Part shown: positions 1 to 7,687 of the stretch, piece by piece | How positions within the stretch are numbered: position 1 is the stretch's first letter | Layout of the letters: each line of letters opens with the position of its first letter | IMG/VR virus record: IMGVR_UViG_3300003267_000105 | Span: 1-42,811 of that record | From: a virus | Strand: one strand, 5' to 3' | Length of the DNA stretch: 42,811 nt | Made by a program: the position numbers and the translations under genes | Notes under the pieces: model-generated | Told to the model about the DNA's origin: nothing | The model's input: the letters and a program-made list of their open reading frames with translations, nothing else | Databases searched by the model: none

Positions 1-11
1 CGCTATTGGTT
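1..11. repeat. Terminal 11-base overlap (copy 1)
   Basis: The first 11 bases, CGCTATTGGTT, are identical to the last 11 (42801-42811). Joining the ends through this overlap keeps the exonuclease frame open from 42723 to 723. The best reading is a circular or circularly permuted genome cut inside a gene. It is too short to be a typical T7-like terminal repeat. Confidence 0.85.
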
Positions 12-723
12 AGACAGAGAACCAACGCCAGGTGTCACCACATTCAACAAAGACGCATATCCAGAAAGTTTTTTCCTGGTGGGCTGGAAGATTGGACAAG
101 GCGCAAAGTTTGTCATGGATTCCCTGCTAGAGAAAGCGCGACTGAATGAGGCGATAGATGAGAAGTGGATTGAGCAAACAATCAAGAGCAGCAAAGTTGC
201 ATTCAAGAAGGCAGCAAAGGAAGCTGCAGATATTGGAACGCTGCTGCACGATTATGCCTACTGCCATGAAACTGAAAAGCCTTTTGATGATTACGAACTT
301 ATTAAGCATCCAGATGCCCAAAAGGTTCTGGCGTGTGTTGCAAAGTTCAAAGAGTGGAAGCAGCAAAACGTAGATGAAATCATCCTTTCTGAGACGGTGG
401 TTGCTTCAGTGCGCTATCAATTTGCTGGTAAGTTTGACCGTCTTGTTAGGCGTAACGGTCTGGTTATCTTGTCAGATTTTAAGACGAGTCGTGGAATTTA
501 CACTGACCAATTCATCCAGCTCGCCTCATACAAGATTGCCATAGAGGAATGGTTGGGGATGCAAGTGCATGGCTTAGAAGTTCTGAGATTTGGAAAAGAC
601 GATGCTGAATTTGAAACGAAGTTGGTGACGGACAAGGATGAGATTAATGCCTATGAGTCACAAGCTAAACGAAATAGGGAGACCTATGGCTTCAGACAAC
701 GATTTGACAAAAGCCCTTTTTAA
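1..723 (+). CDS. Cas4/RecB-like PD-(D/E)XK exonuclease, 3' part (continues from 42723)
   Basis: This is the main part of a 266-residue nuclease whose first 29 codons lie at 42723-42811; frame 1 is open from base 1. The motifs of the Cas4/RecB-like phage exonuclease family are visible in order: GTLLHDYAY (histidine motif), FAGKFDRL (motif II aspartate), ILSDFKTS (catalytic D-x-K) and QLASYKIA (Q-x3-Y motif). Such enzymes resect DNA ends for phage recombination or replication. No C-terminal cysteine cluster is visible, so an iron-sulfur centre as in true Cas4 is unlikely. A GTG at 79 could be called as a start, but it would drop the conserved N-terminal block PTPGVTTFN, so the frame across the join is preferred. 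The 3' end overlaps the primase-helicase start by 38 bases. Confidence 0.9.
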   Translation, partial: RYWLDREPTPGVTTFNKDAYPESFFLVGWKIGQGAKFVMDSLLEKARLNEAIDEKWIEQTIKSSKVAFKKAAKEAADIGTLLHDYAYCHETEKPFDDYELIKHPDAQKVLACVAKFKEWKQQNVDEIILSETVVASVRYQFAGKFDRLVRRNGLVILSDFKTSRGIYTDQFIQLASYKIAIEEWLGMQVHGLEVLRFGKDDAEFETKLVTDKDEINAYESQAKRNRETYGFRQRFDKSPF

Positions 724-2188
724 TCAACAGCCGATTCAGTTGCGAGATTGGGGCTTCAATCTGATTCCTGTCAAAGAGAAGAAACCTCTCATTGACTGGC
801 AGCAGTACCAACAGTTGCCGACGGGAACTGAGATTGAACGTTGGAGCACAGAGTTCTCTGGTTGTGAATGGGGCATCATCACTGGTCCCATTTCAAAAAT
901 CCTTGTGCTGGACATTGACGGTGAAGAAGGCCGCAAAGCTCTCGAAGAACTCCACATTCAAATGCCGAAGACATGGGTGACTAAGACACGTAAAGGCTGG
1001 CACTACTATTTCAAATGGGAGGATGAACTCAGTGGAGTTCCAACTACCAAGGTTCGTCTCTTTAATGGCGTGGACATCCGTGGCAATGGCGGGTATGTGG
1101 TTGCTTACAATTTTATTCAGGGTTACAGTCCAGCAGATCTTCCTATTGCTGAGATCCCTGAGTGGCTTCGGTCTGCTATTACAGCTACACCGCTTGCGGA
1201 AAAGACGTACAAGCCTGGATGGATACTTGAAGCACTCAGCAACATTCAACCAGGTGATGCTGGAGCAGGCAGAACTCATACGTTTGCACGAATCATCGGT
1301 CGCCTCAATCGAGACGGATGGTCGGAAGAAGATATCTTCGCTCTTTTAAAGCCTCACGCTGACCAATACAATTATGATTTGAAGAAGCTCTATGAGCAGA
1401 TTGGAGACATGACGAACCGTTATGCCGATCAGTCCAAAGCTCAAGAGTATGTCGGTATGAGCGCCAGTCAGCTTCTTGCTCATGGCAATCCTAATCTCGA
1501 TTGGACTATTGCCCATGTGCTGCCCAAAGGTGGGATAGGAATTTTTGCCAGCCAGCCTGGATATGGAAAGAGCTGGTTGCTGCTCGACATTTCCACCGAT
1601 CTGAGTGTCGGCAGGCCGTGGCTCGGTCGTTATGAAATGTTGTCAGGGAATGTGATGTATGTGGATGAGGAGTCACAACCGAATCTGTTGCGCTATCGTC
1701 TGCGAAAACTGTTGAACGCCAAGGGTATTTCCTCTGACCAGTTGCGGATAGATTTTTATATTGGAGAAGGTCTTTCGCTCAGTGATGCTCGAAGCGTCGA
1801 GAAATTTAGAACCAAGATCGAAACCACGAAACCGTCATTGATTGTAATCGACTCACTCATTCGCGTTCACAAAGCTGAAGAGAAAAGTGCGACTGAGCTG
1901 GCGCAGATGTTTGCTGTGGTGAGAAGTTTCACACGTGACTATGGATGCTCGGTGTTGTTTGCCGACCATCTTCGAAAGCCATCCCCATTTTCTACAAGTC
2001 CTGAGAACGAACTGCGCGGCAGCACTGAGAAACTTGCAGCCATCGACTCAGCATTCATTCTTGGTCGCATCGGTGAGAGTTTGCATTTCGAACAAATCAA
2101 GGCTCGCTATACAGAGCCAATCAAATCCTTCGAATGCAAAATTGTTGACACGGCCATAGATGCTACTGAAGTGAAGTATATCGGATGA
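686..2188 (+). CDS. Bifunctional primase-polymerase / RepA-like helicase
   Basis: This 500-residue replication protein has two domains. The N-terminal part resembles a prim-pol (AEP-type) domain: WGFNLIPVKEKKP near residue 22, WGIITG, the metal-binding LDIDG near 74, and the later block RLFNGVDIRGNGGYVV. The C-terminal part is a RecA-fold ATPase of the RepA/AAA_25 type, with Walker A SQPGYGKSW near 288-297 and Walker B LIVIDS near 384-389. It would unwind DNA and prime at the phage fork, working with the family A polymerase at 3720. ATG 686 was chosen because AGGGAG lies just upstream; a longer frame from 638 would only add sequence that overlaps the exonuclease. The stop overlaps the next start by four bases (ATGA). 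Confidence 0.9.
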   Translation: MASDNDLTKALFNQQPIQLRDWGFNLIPVKEKKPLIDWQQYQQLPTGTEIERWSTEFSGCEWGIITGPISKILVLDIDGEEGRKALEELHIQMPKTWVTKTRKGWHYYFKWEDELSGVPTTKVRLFNGVDIRGNGGYVVAYNFIQGYSPADLPIAEIPEWLRSAITATPLAEKTYKPGWILEALSNIQPGDAGAGRTHTFARIIGRLNRDGWSEEDIFALLKPHADQYNYDLKKLYEQIGDMTNRYADQSKAQEYVGMSASQLLAHGNPNLDWTIAHVLPKGGIGIFASQPGYGKSWLLLDISTDLSVGRPWLGRYEMLSGNVMYVDEESQPNLLRYRLRKLLNAKGISSDQLRIDFYIGEGLSLSDARSVEKFRTKIETTKPSLIVIDSLIRVHKAEEKSATELAQMFAVVRSFTRDYGCSVLFADHLRKPSPFSTSPENELRGSTEKLAAIDSAFILGRIGESLHFEQIKARYTEPIKSFECKIVDTAIDATEVKYIG

Positions 2189-2280
2189 GCATTAAAACTC
2201 GTGATGCCTTAATCTGGTTTTGGTTGGGATTCGGAGTTGCCACCATAACCGCATTGGCTGCGTGGAGGGATTTACAGTGA
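2185..2280 (+). CDS. 31-residue single-pass membrane peptide
   Basis: The ATG overlaps the helicase stop (ATGA) and the TGA overlaps the next start (GTGA), so it is probably translated by coupling. The product has a charged start (MSIKTRD), one hydrophobic helix of about 18 residues around WFWLGFGVATITALAAW, and a short tail. The function is unknown. It is one of several tiny membrane peptides in this operon. Confidence 0.6.
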   Translation: MSIKTRDALIWFWLGFGVATITALAAWRDLQ

Positions 2281-2783
2281 GTGTGTCTATATACCTCGCA
2301 ACTCCCATGACTGGTATTAACTGTGACCAGCTTTGGATTAAGGCGATTACCGACAAGCAAAAGTACGAGAAGGCTGGGATCATTGTCATCACTCCTTTGG
2401 AAGGAGAAGGCATTCCATTTGCTCCAGTGAAGCTTCAAGATCGAAACGATGAAGAGATGAAGCGTGTTTGGAAGAAGAAGGACAAAGGAGCTATTCGAGC
2501 TTGTAACGTCTTGGTGTATGAATGTCCTGACCGATGGAGTCAAGGTGTAGCTCACGAGCTGATTCTGTCTCGTGGTGTGCTATGGAAGCCTACTGTGTTT
2601 GTTGGCAAAGCTGGCTTTATTACACGAGAAGAAGATGATTACGTTGCTACATCACATGAAGAAGCTGCAATGATAATTCAAGTCCGATGGGGAACGTGGC
2701 GTAAGCGCACAATCTGGCGTCTCAAAATGCTTGCTCGTTGTTTGCCTCGTTGGATATGGCATCAGATCTGTGAATTCAAATGA
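2277..2783 (+). CDS. Nucleoside 2-deoxyribosyltransferase-like protein (DUF4406-like)
   Basis: The 168-residue protein begins with SIYLATPMTG, the opening strand-loop of the nucleoside 2-deoxyribosyltransferase/DUF4406 fold. This is followed by a block resembling the family's active-site region (IRACNVLVYECPDRWSQGVAHEL), where an aspartate or glutamate and a GVAHE segment are expected. Related enzymes swap or hydrolyse nucleobases on deoxyribonucleosides. The role here is probably nucleotide salvage or pool control, consistent with the dATP/dGTP diphosphohydrolase just downstream. The GTG start at 2277 is chosen from GGAGG at 2263 and the GTGA overlap with the previous stop. A basic, tryptophan-rich tail (KRTIWRLKMLARCLPRWIWH) is unusual. 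Confidence 0.65.
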   Translation: MSVSIYLATPMTGINCDQLWIKAITDKQKYEKAGIIVITPLEGEGIPFAPVKLQDRNDEEMKRVWKKKDKGAIRACNVLVYECPDRWSQGVAHELILSRGVLWKPTVFVGKAGFITREEDDYVATSHEEAAMIIQVRWGTWRKRTIWRLKMLARCLPRWIWHQICEFK

Positions 2784-2860
2784 CAGACCTACAGTTCTCA
2801 AGTGTTTGTTTCTCCGTGATGTGGGGTGTTGTTGTTCTTGTTATGTGGAGGAAACCATGA
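2780..2860 (+). CDS. 26-residue membrane peptide
   Basis: A tiny frame sits exactly between two ATGA overlaps, one with the deoxyribosyltransferase-like gene and one with the next gene. The product has one hydrophobic stretch (VCFSVMWGVVVLVMW) and a basic tail. No family is recognised. The perfect double overlap is the main argument that it is translated. Confidence 0.5.
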   Translation: MTDLQFSSVCFSVMWGVVVLVMWRKP

Positions 2861-3087
2861 GTTTTAATCTTCAACGTCATTGTCGGCTAGCAGGATGTGT
2901 TGCCCTGTTCATTGGGCTGTATCTCCACAACTGGGCTTTAGTGTTGTTCGGCAATTTAATTGTCGCTGCTGGATACATGTGGACCATTGCCAAAGTGGAG
3001 ATCTGGATTGAGCAGTTCATAAGGAAGCTACAAGAGGAAGAGGATAGAAATACTCTTTACATAGGAAAACGACCGGAGGATAAATAG
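2857..3087 (+). CDS. Two-TM membrane protein of unknown function
   Basis: This 76-residue protein has two hydrophobic helices, around LAGCVALFIGLYL and WALVLFGNLIVAAGYMW, followed by a charged amphipathic tail (EQFIRKLQEEEDRN). ATG 2857 follows a good ribosome-binding site (TGGAGG) and overlaps the preceding stop by four bases. The function is unknown. A holin-like or membrane-anchor role is possible but not supported by any motif. Confidence 0.65.
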   Translation: MSFNLQRHCRLAGCVALFIGLYLHNWALVLFGNLIVAAGYMWTIAKVEIWIEQFIRKLQEEEDRNTLYIGKRPEDK

Positions 3088-3357
3088 ATGCCATTCATAA
3101 AGCTAGATAGACGTGCCCCTCTGCTTGAAGGTGATATACCAATCACATCAGTAGGTGATGCTTGCTTTCTAGAGTACAACCGACTGATGGCTGCGTGGAG
3201 AAAAGAACCTCGCTGGACCACTATTCATGATGAGTTCTGTCGATTGATGGGAATGAGTGACGCGGATGCTGCAAAGTTTCTTGCATTTCTAGAGTTCTAT
3301 TTTAATCACGGCCATCCCTATGAAATCGAAAAGAAGGAAGAAAACGGTGATATCTAA
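3088..3357 (+). CDS. Phage hypothetical protein, DUF6899-like
   Basis: The 89-residue protein opens with MPFIKLDRRAPL and has a later GDACFLEYNRL block. This pattern is common in small phage proteins of the DUF6899 type (start MPYI..R, then G-[DE]-L-N-Y). The start immediately follows the previous stop and has GGAGGA upstream. No function is known for the family, and the assignment is by pattern only. Confidence 0.6.
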   Translation: MPFIKLDRRAPLLEGDIPITSVGDACFLEYNRLMAAWRKEPRWTTIHDEFCRLMGMSDADAAKFLAFLEFYFNHGHPYEIEKKEENGDI

Positions 3358-3373
3358 TTTACAGGAGCGCACA

Positions 3374-3736
3374 ATGGATGGGCAAATTTTGAAAACCGGA
3401 GAAAAGAAAGATGAAGGAAAACCGCGATGGGAGCTTGTTCCTTACGATGCTGTCGGAGGCGTGGTGGAAATCCTTACACTGGGCGCAAAGAAATATGCTG
3501 CTCGAAACTGGGAGAACGGCATTGCTTATGGGCGAGTCTTCGGTGCTATTCAGCGTCATCTCACAGCCTGGTGGCAAGGTCAAGATACGGATGCGGAAAG
3601 TGGGAAATCGCATTTAGATCATGCGATGTGTGAACTTATGTTTTTGTCTGCTTACGAGAAGAGAGGAATGACAGAGCTGGATGATAGACCTCATCAGTTC
3701 ATTAAGGGAGAAAAGGCAGATGCTTCTAGCCGGTGA
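3374..3736 (+). CDS. dATP/dGTP diphosphohydrolase-like protein (DUF5664)
   Basis: The 120-residue protein matches the DUF5664 family, named as the dATP/dGTP diphosphohydrolase N-terminal domain. The order KPRWELVPYDAVGGV, LTLGAKKYAARNWENG, RHLTAWWQGQDTDAESGKSHL and ELMFLSAYEKRG is the family signature. Members are MazG-like all-alpha nucleotide pyrophosphatases that adjust the dNTP pool and occur in phages with and without 2-aminoadenine DNA. ATG 3374 is used because CAGGAGCG lies upstream; the frame is open from 3320. The gene overlaps the polymerase start by 17 bases, so coupling with replication is likely. No PurZ homologue was found in the window. Confidence 0.85.
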   Translation: MDGQILKTGEKKDEGKPRWELVPYDAVGGVVEILTLGAKKYAARNWENGIAYGRVFGAIQRHLTAWWQGQDTDAESGKSHLDHAMCELMFLSAYEKRGMTELDDRPHQFIKGEKADASSR

Positions 3737-5558
3737 AGAAACAGCCGTCTTCGGTCGAAAGCTTGTCATCAATCCAAAGGAGATTCCTTTTCGATTGGGT
3801 GCCCCTTTGAGCGTTGATGTCGAGACTGACGAAGGAACAGGCTTTGTGGGATTGTCTGCCTATGATGGCGGTCCTGAAGTTTATTACTTCACCGAGCTGA
3901 CAGATGAGCTTGCACGATACCTAACTTGTGCAAAGCTCGTGGCTCACAATGCAAAGTTTGATGCAAAGATGATGCGAGTTTGGAACATAGATATTCATAG
4001 TGACAATCTGTACTTCGATACGATGCTGGCATCTTACAGTCTTGATTGTGGTGCTGAGACTCATGCGTTGAAGCCATTGGCATTAAAACACCTGGGATAT
4101 AAGTGGGCTACTTATGACGAGATGACCAAGGAACGCACCATTCTTGAGCACATCCGCCGATTCAAGATGGAGAAGGATGCTGTTGGCAAGCGTCACCGTG
4201 TTAAGTTGGACGAGCCTGAAGTTATTAAAAAAGAAAAGGTGACGAAGCATACACTAGATACTCAGCCCGTCGAAAAGGTTGCCCACTATTGCTCATGTGA
4301 CAGTGTAGCCACGTGGGATCTAATGAAGTTTTTTGACAGGCAAATGAGCATCGACACGAAATGGGTTTTTTATCACCTTGAGATGCCTGTGCTACGCATT
4401 GTGTTTGACATGGAATTGCGTGGCATACGTGTAAATGTAAACAAGCTGAATAGCCTACACACGAGTTTGCAGAGTGAGATGAATACATTGGCTGGAAGTA
4501 TCACTCAGTTAATTGGAGCCGAGATCAACATCAACTCTGGTCAACAGTTGGCACCTTATCTTGAGAAATTTGGAATGAGCTTGCCTCTTACCAAGAAGGG
4601 CAATAAGAAAACTTCGAAGGATGTGCTGGAGCAGTATAGGGGAAATCCATTAGCCAATGTTCTACTGGAGTACAGTCAGGTCAAAAAACTGGTGACAGCA
4701 TTTACCAAACCAATGCTGGAGCTGACGACACTGCCTCGCATTAATCCGACATTTAATCAGGTAGTGAGGGAGTCGGAGCATGATGAGCAGAGTTGGGGTG
4801 GTATAGCGACAGGGCGGCTGTCGTGCAGCAATCCCAACCTCCAGCAGATCCCTCGAAGATCGAAGAGAGCGAAGTTTCTTAGAGAGCTATTTGTGCCAGA
4901 GGAAGGGGAGTCATTGGTGTGTGCTGACTTCTCTCAGATCGAGCCTCGGATTCTGGCTCACATGAGCAAAGATCCTTATCTGATTAATGTCTTCAAAACA
5001 GGAGCGGATGTATATGAGGCTCTTATTCGTGGCACAGGCCGCAGCCGAGATGATGGTAAGACATTCTATCTGGCTCTTGTCTACATGGCTCAGCCAAAGA
5101 AACTCGCCTCAGTGTTCAAGTGCTCGGTTGAAGAAGCGGAACAAATCTTCGACATCTCGTGGGGAAATGTTCAAGGGGTGAAGCGATGGCAGGGTGCCTG
5201 TATTGCTTATGGCACTCAGCTTGGTGGTGTGAGGACGCTGTTCAAAAGGTTTAGATCTCTACCTAACTTGAAGAGTCTCGATTGGAAGGAACGGTCAGCG
5301 GCAGAACGAAGAGCAGTGAACACTCCGATACAAGGCAGTGCAGCCGACATTATGAAGCTGGCGATGATTAAGCTGACCGAAGCAGGCTACAAAATCAATT
5401 TAGTCGTCCATGATGAAGTGCTGATTTCAGTACCTACAGCGGAAGCTGAGCAACATTGCAAACGGATTCAAGACATTATGGAGCACGTGACAGATCTGCT
5501 TGTGCCTATCAAAGTAGATGCTCATGTTGGGCAATCGTGGGCAGAGGCGAAAGGATGA
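3720..5558 (+). CDS. Family A DNA polymerase with 3'-5' exonuclease domain
   Basis: This is the 612-residue replicative polymerase. The exonuclease motifs are present: SVDVETDEG (Exo I, near residues 30-38), LVAHNAKFDAKMM (Exo II) and HYCSCDSVATWDL (Exo III). The polymerase motifs are A (ADFSQIEPRILAHMS, near 400), B (RDDGKTFYLALVYMAQP, near 442-458) and C (VVHDEVLISV, near 560). All catalytic acidic residues are retained, so both activities should be intact. Motif B keeps the lysine and phenylalanine but has YM where YG is usual, and motif A has proline after QIE. ATG 3720 has GGGAGA upstream. The stop overlaps the HNH start (ATGA). There is no 5'-nuclease domain, as expected for phage enzymes. 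Confidence 0.95.
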   Translation: MLLAGEETAVFGRKLVINPKEIPFRLGAPLSVDVETDEGTGFVGLSAYDGGPEVYYFTELTDELARYLTCAKLVAHNAKFDAKMMRVWNIDIHSDNLYFDTMLASYSLDCGAETHALKPLALKHLGYKWATYDEMTKERTILEHIRRFKMEKDAVGKRHRVKLDEPEVIKKEKVTKHTLDTQPVEKVAHYCSCDSVATWDLMKFFDRQMSIDTKWVFYHLEMPVLRIVFDMELRGIRVNVNKLNSLHTSLQSEMNTLAGSITQLIGAEININSGQQLAPYLEKFGMSLPLTKKGNKKTSKDVLEQYRGNPLANVLLEYSQVKKLVTAFTKPMLELTTLPRINPTFNQVVRESEHDEQSWGGIATGRLSCSNPNLQQIPRRSKRAKFLRELFVPEEGESLVCADFSQIEPRILAHMSKDPYLINVFKTGADVYEALIRGTGRSRDDGKTFYLALVYMAQPKKLASVFKCSVEEAEQIFDISWGNVQGVKRWQGACIAYGTQLGGVRTLFKRFRSLPNLKSLDWKERSAAERRAVNTPIQGSAADIMKLAMIKLTEAGYKINLVVHDEVLISVPTAEAEQHCKRIQDIMEHVTDLLVPIKVDAHVGQSWAEAKG

Positions 5559-5878
5559 CGAATCCGCCAGATAAACAAAGAGAATACACCAAACGCTGGT
5601 ATCTAAAACATGGAGAACAGGCTCGTCTAAAGAAACGGCTCCAGCGTCATAAGACCGATTTTGGAGGAAATCGAGAGCTTGTATTAGCTCGTGATGAGAA
5701 TCGGTGTGTAGAGTGTGGAAGTAAACAAGATATTACAGTTGACCATATAGACCAAGATCGCACCAATAATTCATTTGAGAATTTGCAAACACTATGTCGT
5801 CCGTGTCATGGGAGGAAAGATGGACAAACTAGACGAATCAAAAGCGGCTGGAAATGGAACAGAAGAGATCAAAGATGA
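5555..5878 (+). CDS. HNH endonuclease, free-standing
   Basis: This 107-residue protein has a basic, helical N-terminus (about residues 1-40) and then a compact HNH domain: CVECG, VDHID (catalytic His), N-x8-N spacing (RTNNSFENLQTLC) and CRPCH. The two CxxC pairs would bind structural zinc. It overlaps the polymerase stop by ATGA. Such genes next to polymerase are often mobile, self-spreading nucleases; nicking during replication or packaging is the alternative role. Confidence 0.85.
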   Translation: MTNPPDKQREYTKRWYLKHGEQARLKKRLQRHKTDFGGNRELVLARDENRCVECGSKQDITVDHIDQDRTNNSFENLQTLCRPCHGRKDGQTRRIKSGWKWNRRDQR

Positions 5879-6086
5879 TGAAGCTAAAACTCGTGAAATT
5901 CAATGGGTTCTTGTGACTTTACAGGATGGACGAAAAGGAATGTTTGCTGGACCTGTTCTTGTCGGCAAAGCCGAGCTGACGCTCAAACCGCCGCTTATTT
6001 CTGAGGTCGTGATTTGCGAGCCAAGAACATTGGCTCAGCCTGAGGAACCTGTGGTGGTGGAAAGTGGAACAGAAAAAAAGGACTAA
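5820..6086 (+). CDS. Hypothetical protein, 88 residues
   Basis: The start at 5820 is supported by GGGAGGAAAG immediately before the ATG, inside the 3' end of the HNH gene. The N-terminus is very acidic and lysine-rich. The middle (REIQWVLVTLQDGRKGMFAGPVLVG) looks like a small beta-barrel pattern also seen in other phage proteins of unknown function. The C-terminus is low-complexity and acidic. No function is assigned. Confidence 0.65.
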   Translation: MDKLDESKAAGNGTEEIKDDEAKTREIQWVLVTLQDGRKGMFAGPVLVGKAELTLKPPLISEVVICEPRTLAQPEEPVVVESGTEKKD

Positions 6087-6390
6087 GAAGGAGCTATCAG
6101 ACTGTTATGCGTTACGGCAAGCGTGGCATAGGTCAGGGCCTTATTGGGAAGCGATGCGACGGCAAAAGGTTGGGTCGAATCAATATAAGTGCCAGGGGTG
6201 TGGAAACATATTTAAGTTACGAGAAGTGCAGGTCGATCATACATCACCTGTCGTCGATCCTGTGGAAGGATGGCGTGACTTGCAGACGTTTGCATTTCGT
6301 CTTTACTGCCCCGCCTCGTCGCTCCAAGTACTGTGCCAGGATAACTGCCATAGATCTAAGACCAAAAAAGAAAACAAGGAGCGAAAGTGA
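6064..6390 (+). CDS. HNH-family endonuclease-like protein
   Basis: The 108-residue product has CQGCG, VQVDHTSPVVDP with the expected catalytic histidine, GWRDLQTFAFRLYC and a closing CQDNCHRSKTKKE. This matches the phage HNH pattern ending in LC..CH..KT..E. The start is a GTG at 6064 overlapping the previous gene by 23 bases, with no strong ribosome-binding site, so the exact start is uncertain. The product may cut or nick DNA during packaging or spread as a homing gene. Confidence 0.75.
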   Translation: MEQKKRTKKELSDCYALRQAWHRSGPYWEAMRRQKVGSNQYKCQGCGNIFKLREVQVDHTSPVVDPVEGWRDLQTFAFRLYCPASSLQVLCQDNCHRSKTKKENKERK

Positions 6391-6542
6391 TGGAAGACAA
6401 AATACCTAGTACAAAGGAAACCTGTGTCGCTCCAGGCATTCAACACAACATTGAATTTAAGATCGCAGCCTTCGGTCAGCACTCATTTCAGTGCACTCTT
6501 TGTGGGCTGTATTTTGATGAACCGGAGGACTCACAACCATGA
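6390..6542 (+). CDS. 50-residue CxxC protein
   Basis: This frame starts on the last base of the HNH stop (TGATG) and ends in an ATGA overlap with the next gene. The product has one cysteine further upstream and one CTLCG knuckle near residues 35-39, then an acidic tail. Half a zinc ribbon is visible, so a metal-binding dimer is possible. The function is unknown. Confidence 0.6.
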   Translation: MEDKIPSTKETCVAPGIQHNIEFKIAAFGQHSFQCTLCGLYFDEPEDSQP

Positions 6543-6769
6543 ACATAAAAATTACCTGGGCAAAGAATGGCATTCATGTCTCTGAGAAAGAGAATGAATG
6601 GAGCGCGATCTATCCAGACACCACGGACGGTAAGCTCGAATTTCTGAATGACTTCATTGATGTGATGGGATGGCGTGGAAGTCGCTATGACAAAGAACGA
6701 ATTGGTGTACAGGTGTATGAGGGCGATAAGTACGAAGCGCCGAAGGAGACAGATAATGCTGCATTCTAA
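6539..6769 (+). CDS. Hypothetical protein, 76 residues
   Basis: The frame is coupled by ATGA to the preceding gene and overlaps the next start by 14 bases. The product is a small, soluble, tryptophan-containing mixed alpha/beta protein (MNIKITWAKNGIHV.., ..FIDVMGWRGSRYDKERIGVQVY). No family is recognised. The position between nucleases suggests a replication-region accessory protein, without direct evidence. Confidence 0.65.
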   Translation: MNIKITWAKNGIHVSEKENEWSAIYPDTTDGKLEFLNDFIDVMGWRGSRYDKERIGVQVYEGDKYEAPKETDNAAF

Positions 6770-7448
6770 ACTGAAGGTGCTGTTCTTGGATATAGAAGCA
6801 AGCAACCTCTCGGCGTCAATGGGCTACATTTTGTGCATTGGCTACAAGTGGGCACATGAAGCGAAACCTCACATCATCCGAATTGATGAGACGAAAGAAG
6901 GACGTAAACATGTGACGGATGATATTGGCGTGTTGAAGGAATTCTCGAAAGTCTACGAAGAAGCGGATATTGTGGTTCACCACTTTGGTCAGTACTACGA
7001 CATTCCCTTCATTCAAACCCGTCGGCTAATGAAAGGGCTTAAGCCAATGCCAGTGACAGCGCAGGTGGACACGTGGCGCATAGCTAAGAAACGGTTGAAA
7101 TTTCACAGCAACCGTCTCGATGCAATCCTCAGCGCTCTTAAATGTCCATATGCCAAAACCCAGCTTAAGGGCGATATGTGGATTGAAGCAATGGCTGGCA
7201 ATCGTAAGGCACTGGACTATGTAGTGGACCATTGCCGTCAAGACGTGCTAGCGCTTGAGTGGGTCTACAATCACATCAAGGCGGTATGGGACCAGCATCC
7301 TCGTACGGTCCTGTCAAAAGATGACAGTAAGTGTCCTCTTTGTGGCGGCAAAGGAAATAGCAAAGGACTTCGTGCCTCAGCAAAGCACCAATATCGTCGT
7401 GTGGTCTGTGTGGACTGTGGACATAATTGGAAAGGGGAACGGATATGA
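6756..7448 (+). CDS. RNase H-fold 3'-5' exonuclease with C-terminal zinc ribbon
   Basis: This 230-residue protein has the DEDD exonuclease layout: LFLDIEASNL near residue 10 (motif I), VVHHFGQYYDIPFIQ (motif II) and HCRQDVLALEWVY (motif III, D-x-x-x-L). It resembles the YprB/RNase_H_2 group. The last 40 residues hold a zinc ribbon, CPLCGG ... CVDCGHNW, which would bind nucleic acid. ATG 6756 follows GAAGGAGACAG; a longer frame from 6675 reads through basic nonsense. It is a second exonuclease besides the polymerase's own domain, and may act in repair, recombination or RNA removal. Confidence 0.85.
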   Translation: MLHSKLKVLFLDIEASNLSASMGYILCIGYKWAHEAKPHIIRIDETKEGRKHVTDDIGVLKEFSKVYEEADIVVHHFGQYYDIPFIQTRRLMKGLKPMPVTAQVDTWRIAKKRLKFHSNRLDAILSALKCPYAKTQLKGDMWIEAMAGNRKALDYVVDHCRQDVLALEWVYNHIKAVWDQHPRTVLSKDDSKCPLCGGKGNSKGLRASAKHQYRRVVCVDCGHNWKGERI

Positions 7449-7687
7449 GCGAAGTTCACGACGACCTGAACCATCCGCTGTATGAGTGGACACAAGTAAT
7501 TACACATGAAGAACTACATATGCTTGTTGATGAGTTAGCAATGAGCATAAAAGAAACAAAGTGGTATCAAATTAGAGAGCGACTGATGTTACAGGGTGCA
7601 CTTAATGCCATTAGTATCTTGTTGATCTGGCTACATTATGGAAAACCCAAAAACGGAATCACGCTCCGCCAAGGGAGTCCTCAATGA
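7445..7687 (+). CDS. Hypothetical protein, 80 residues
   Basis: The ATGA overlap with the exonuclease stop and GGGGAACGG upstream support ATG 7445. The product is mainly helical (EELHMLVDELAMSIKETKWYQIRERLML) with a hydrophobic C-terminal helix (ISILLIWLHYG). It overlaps the protease start by four bases, so the two are likely co-translated. No family is recognised. Confidence 0.65.
   Translation: MSEVHDDLNHPLYEWTQVITHEELHMLVDELAMSIKETKWYQIRERLMLQGALNAISILLIWLHYGKPKNGITLRQGSPQ

Noticed and set aside
3374-5558. 2-aminoadenine (Z) genome
   Set aside because: Only the DUF5664 enzyme is present; no PurZ-like synthetase was seen anywhere in the window.
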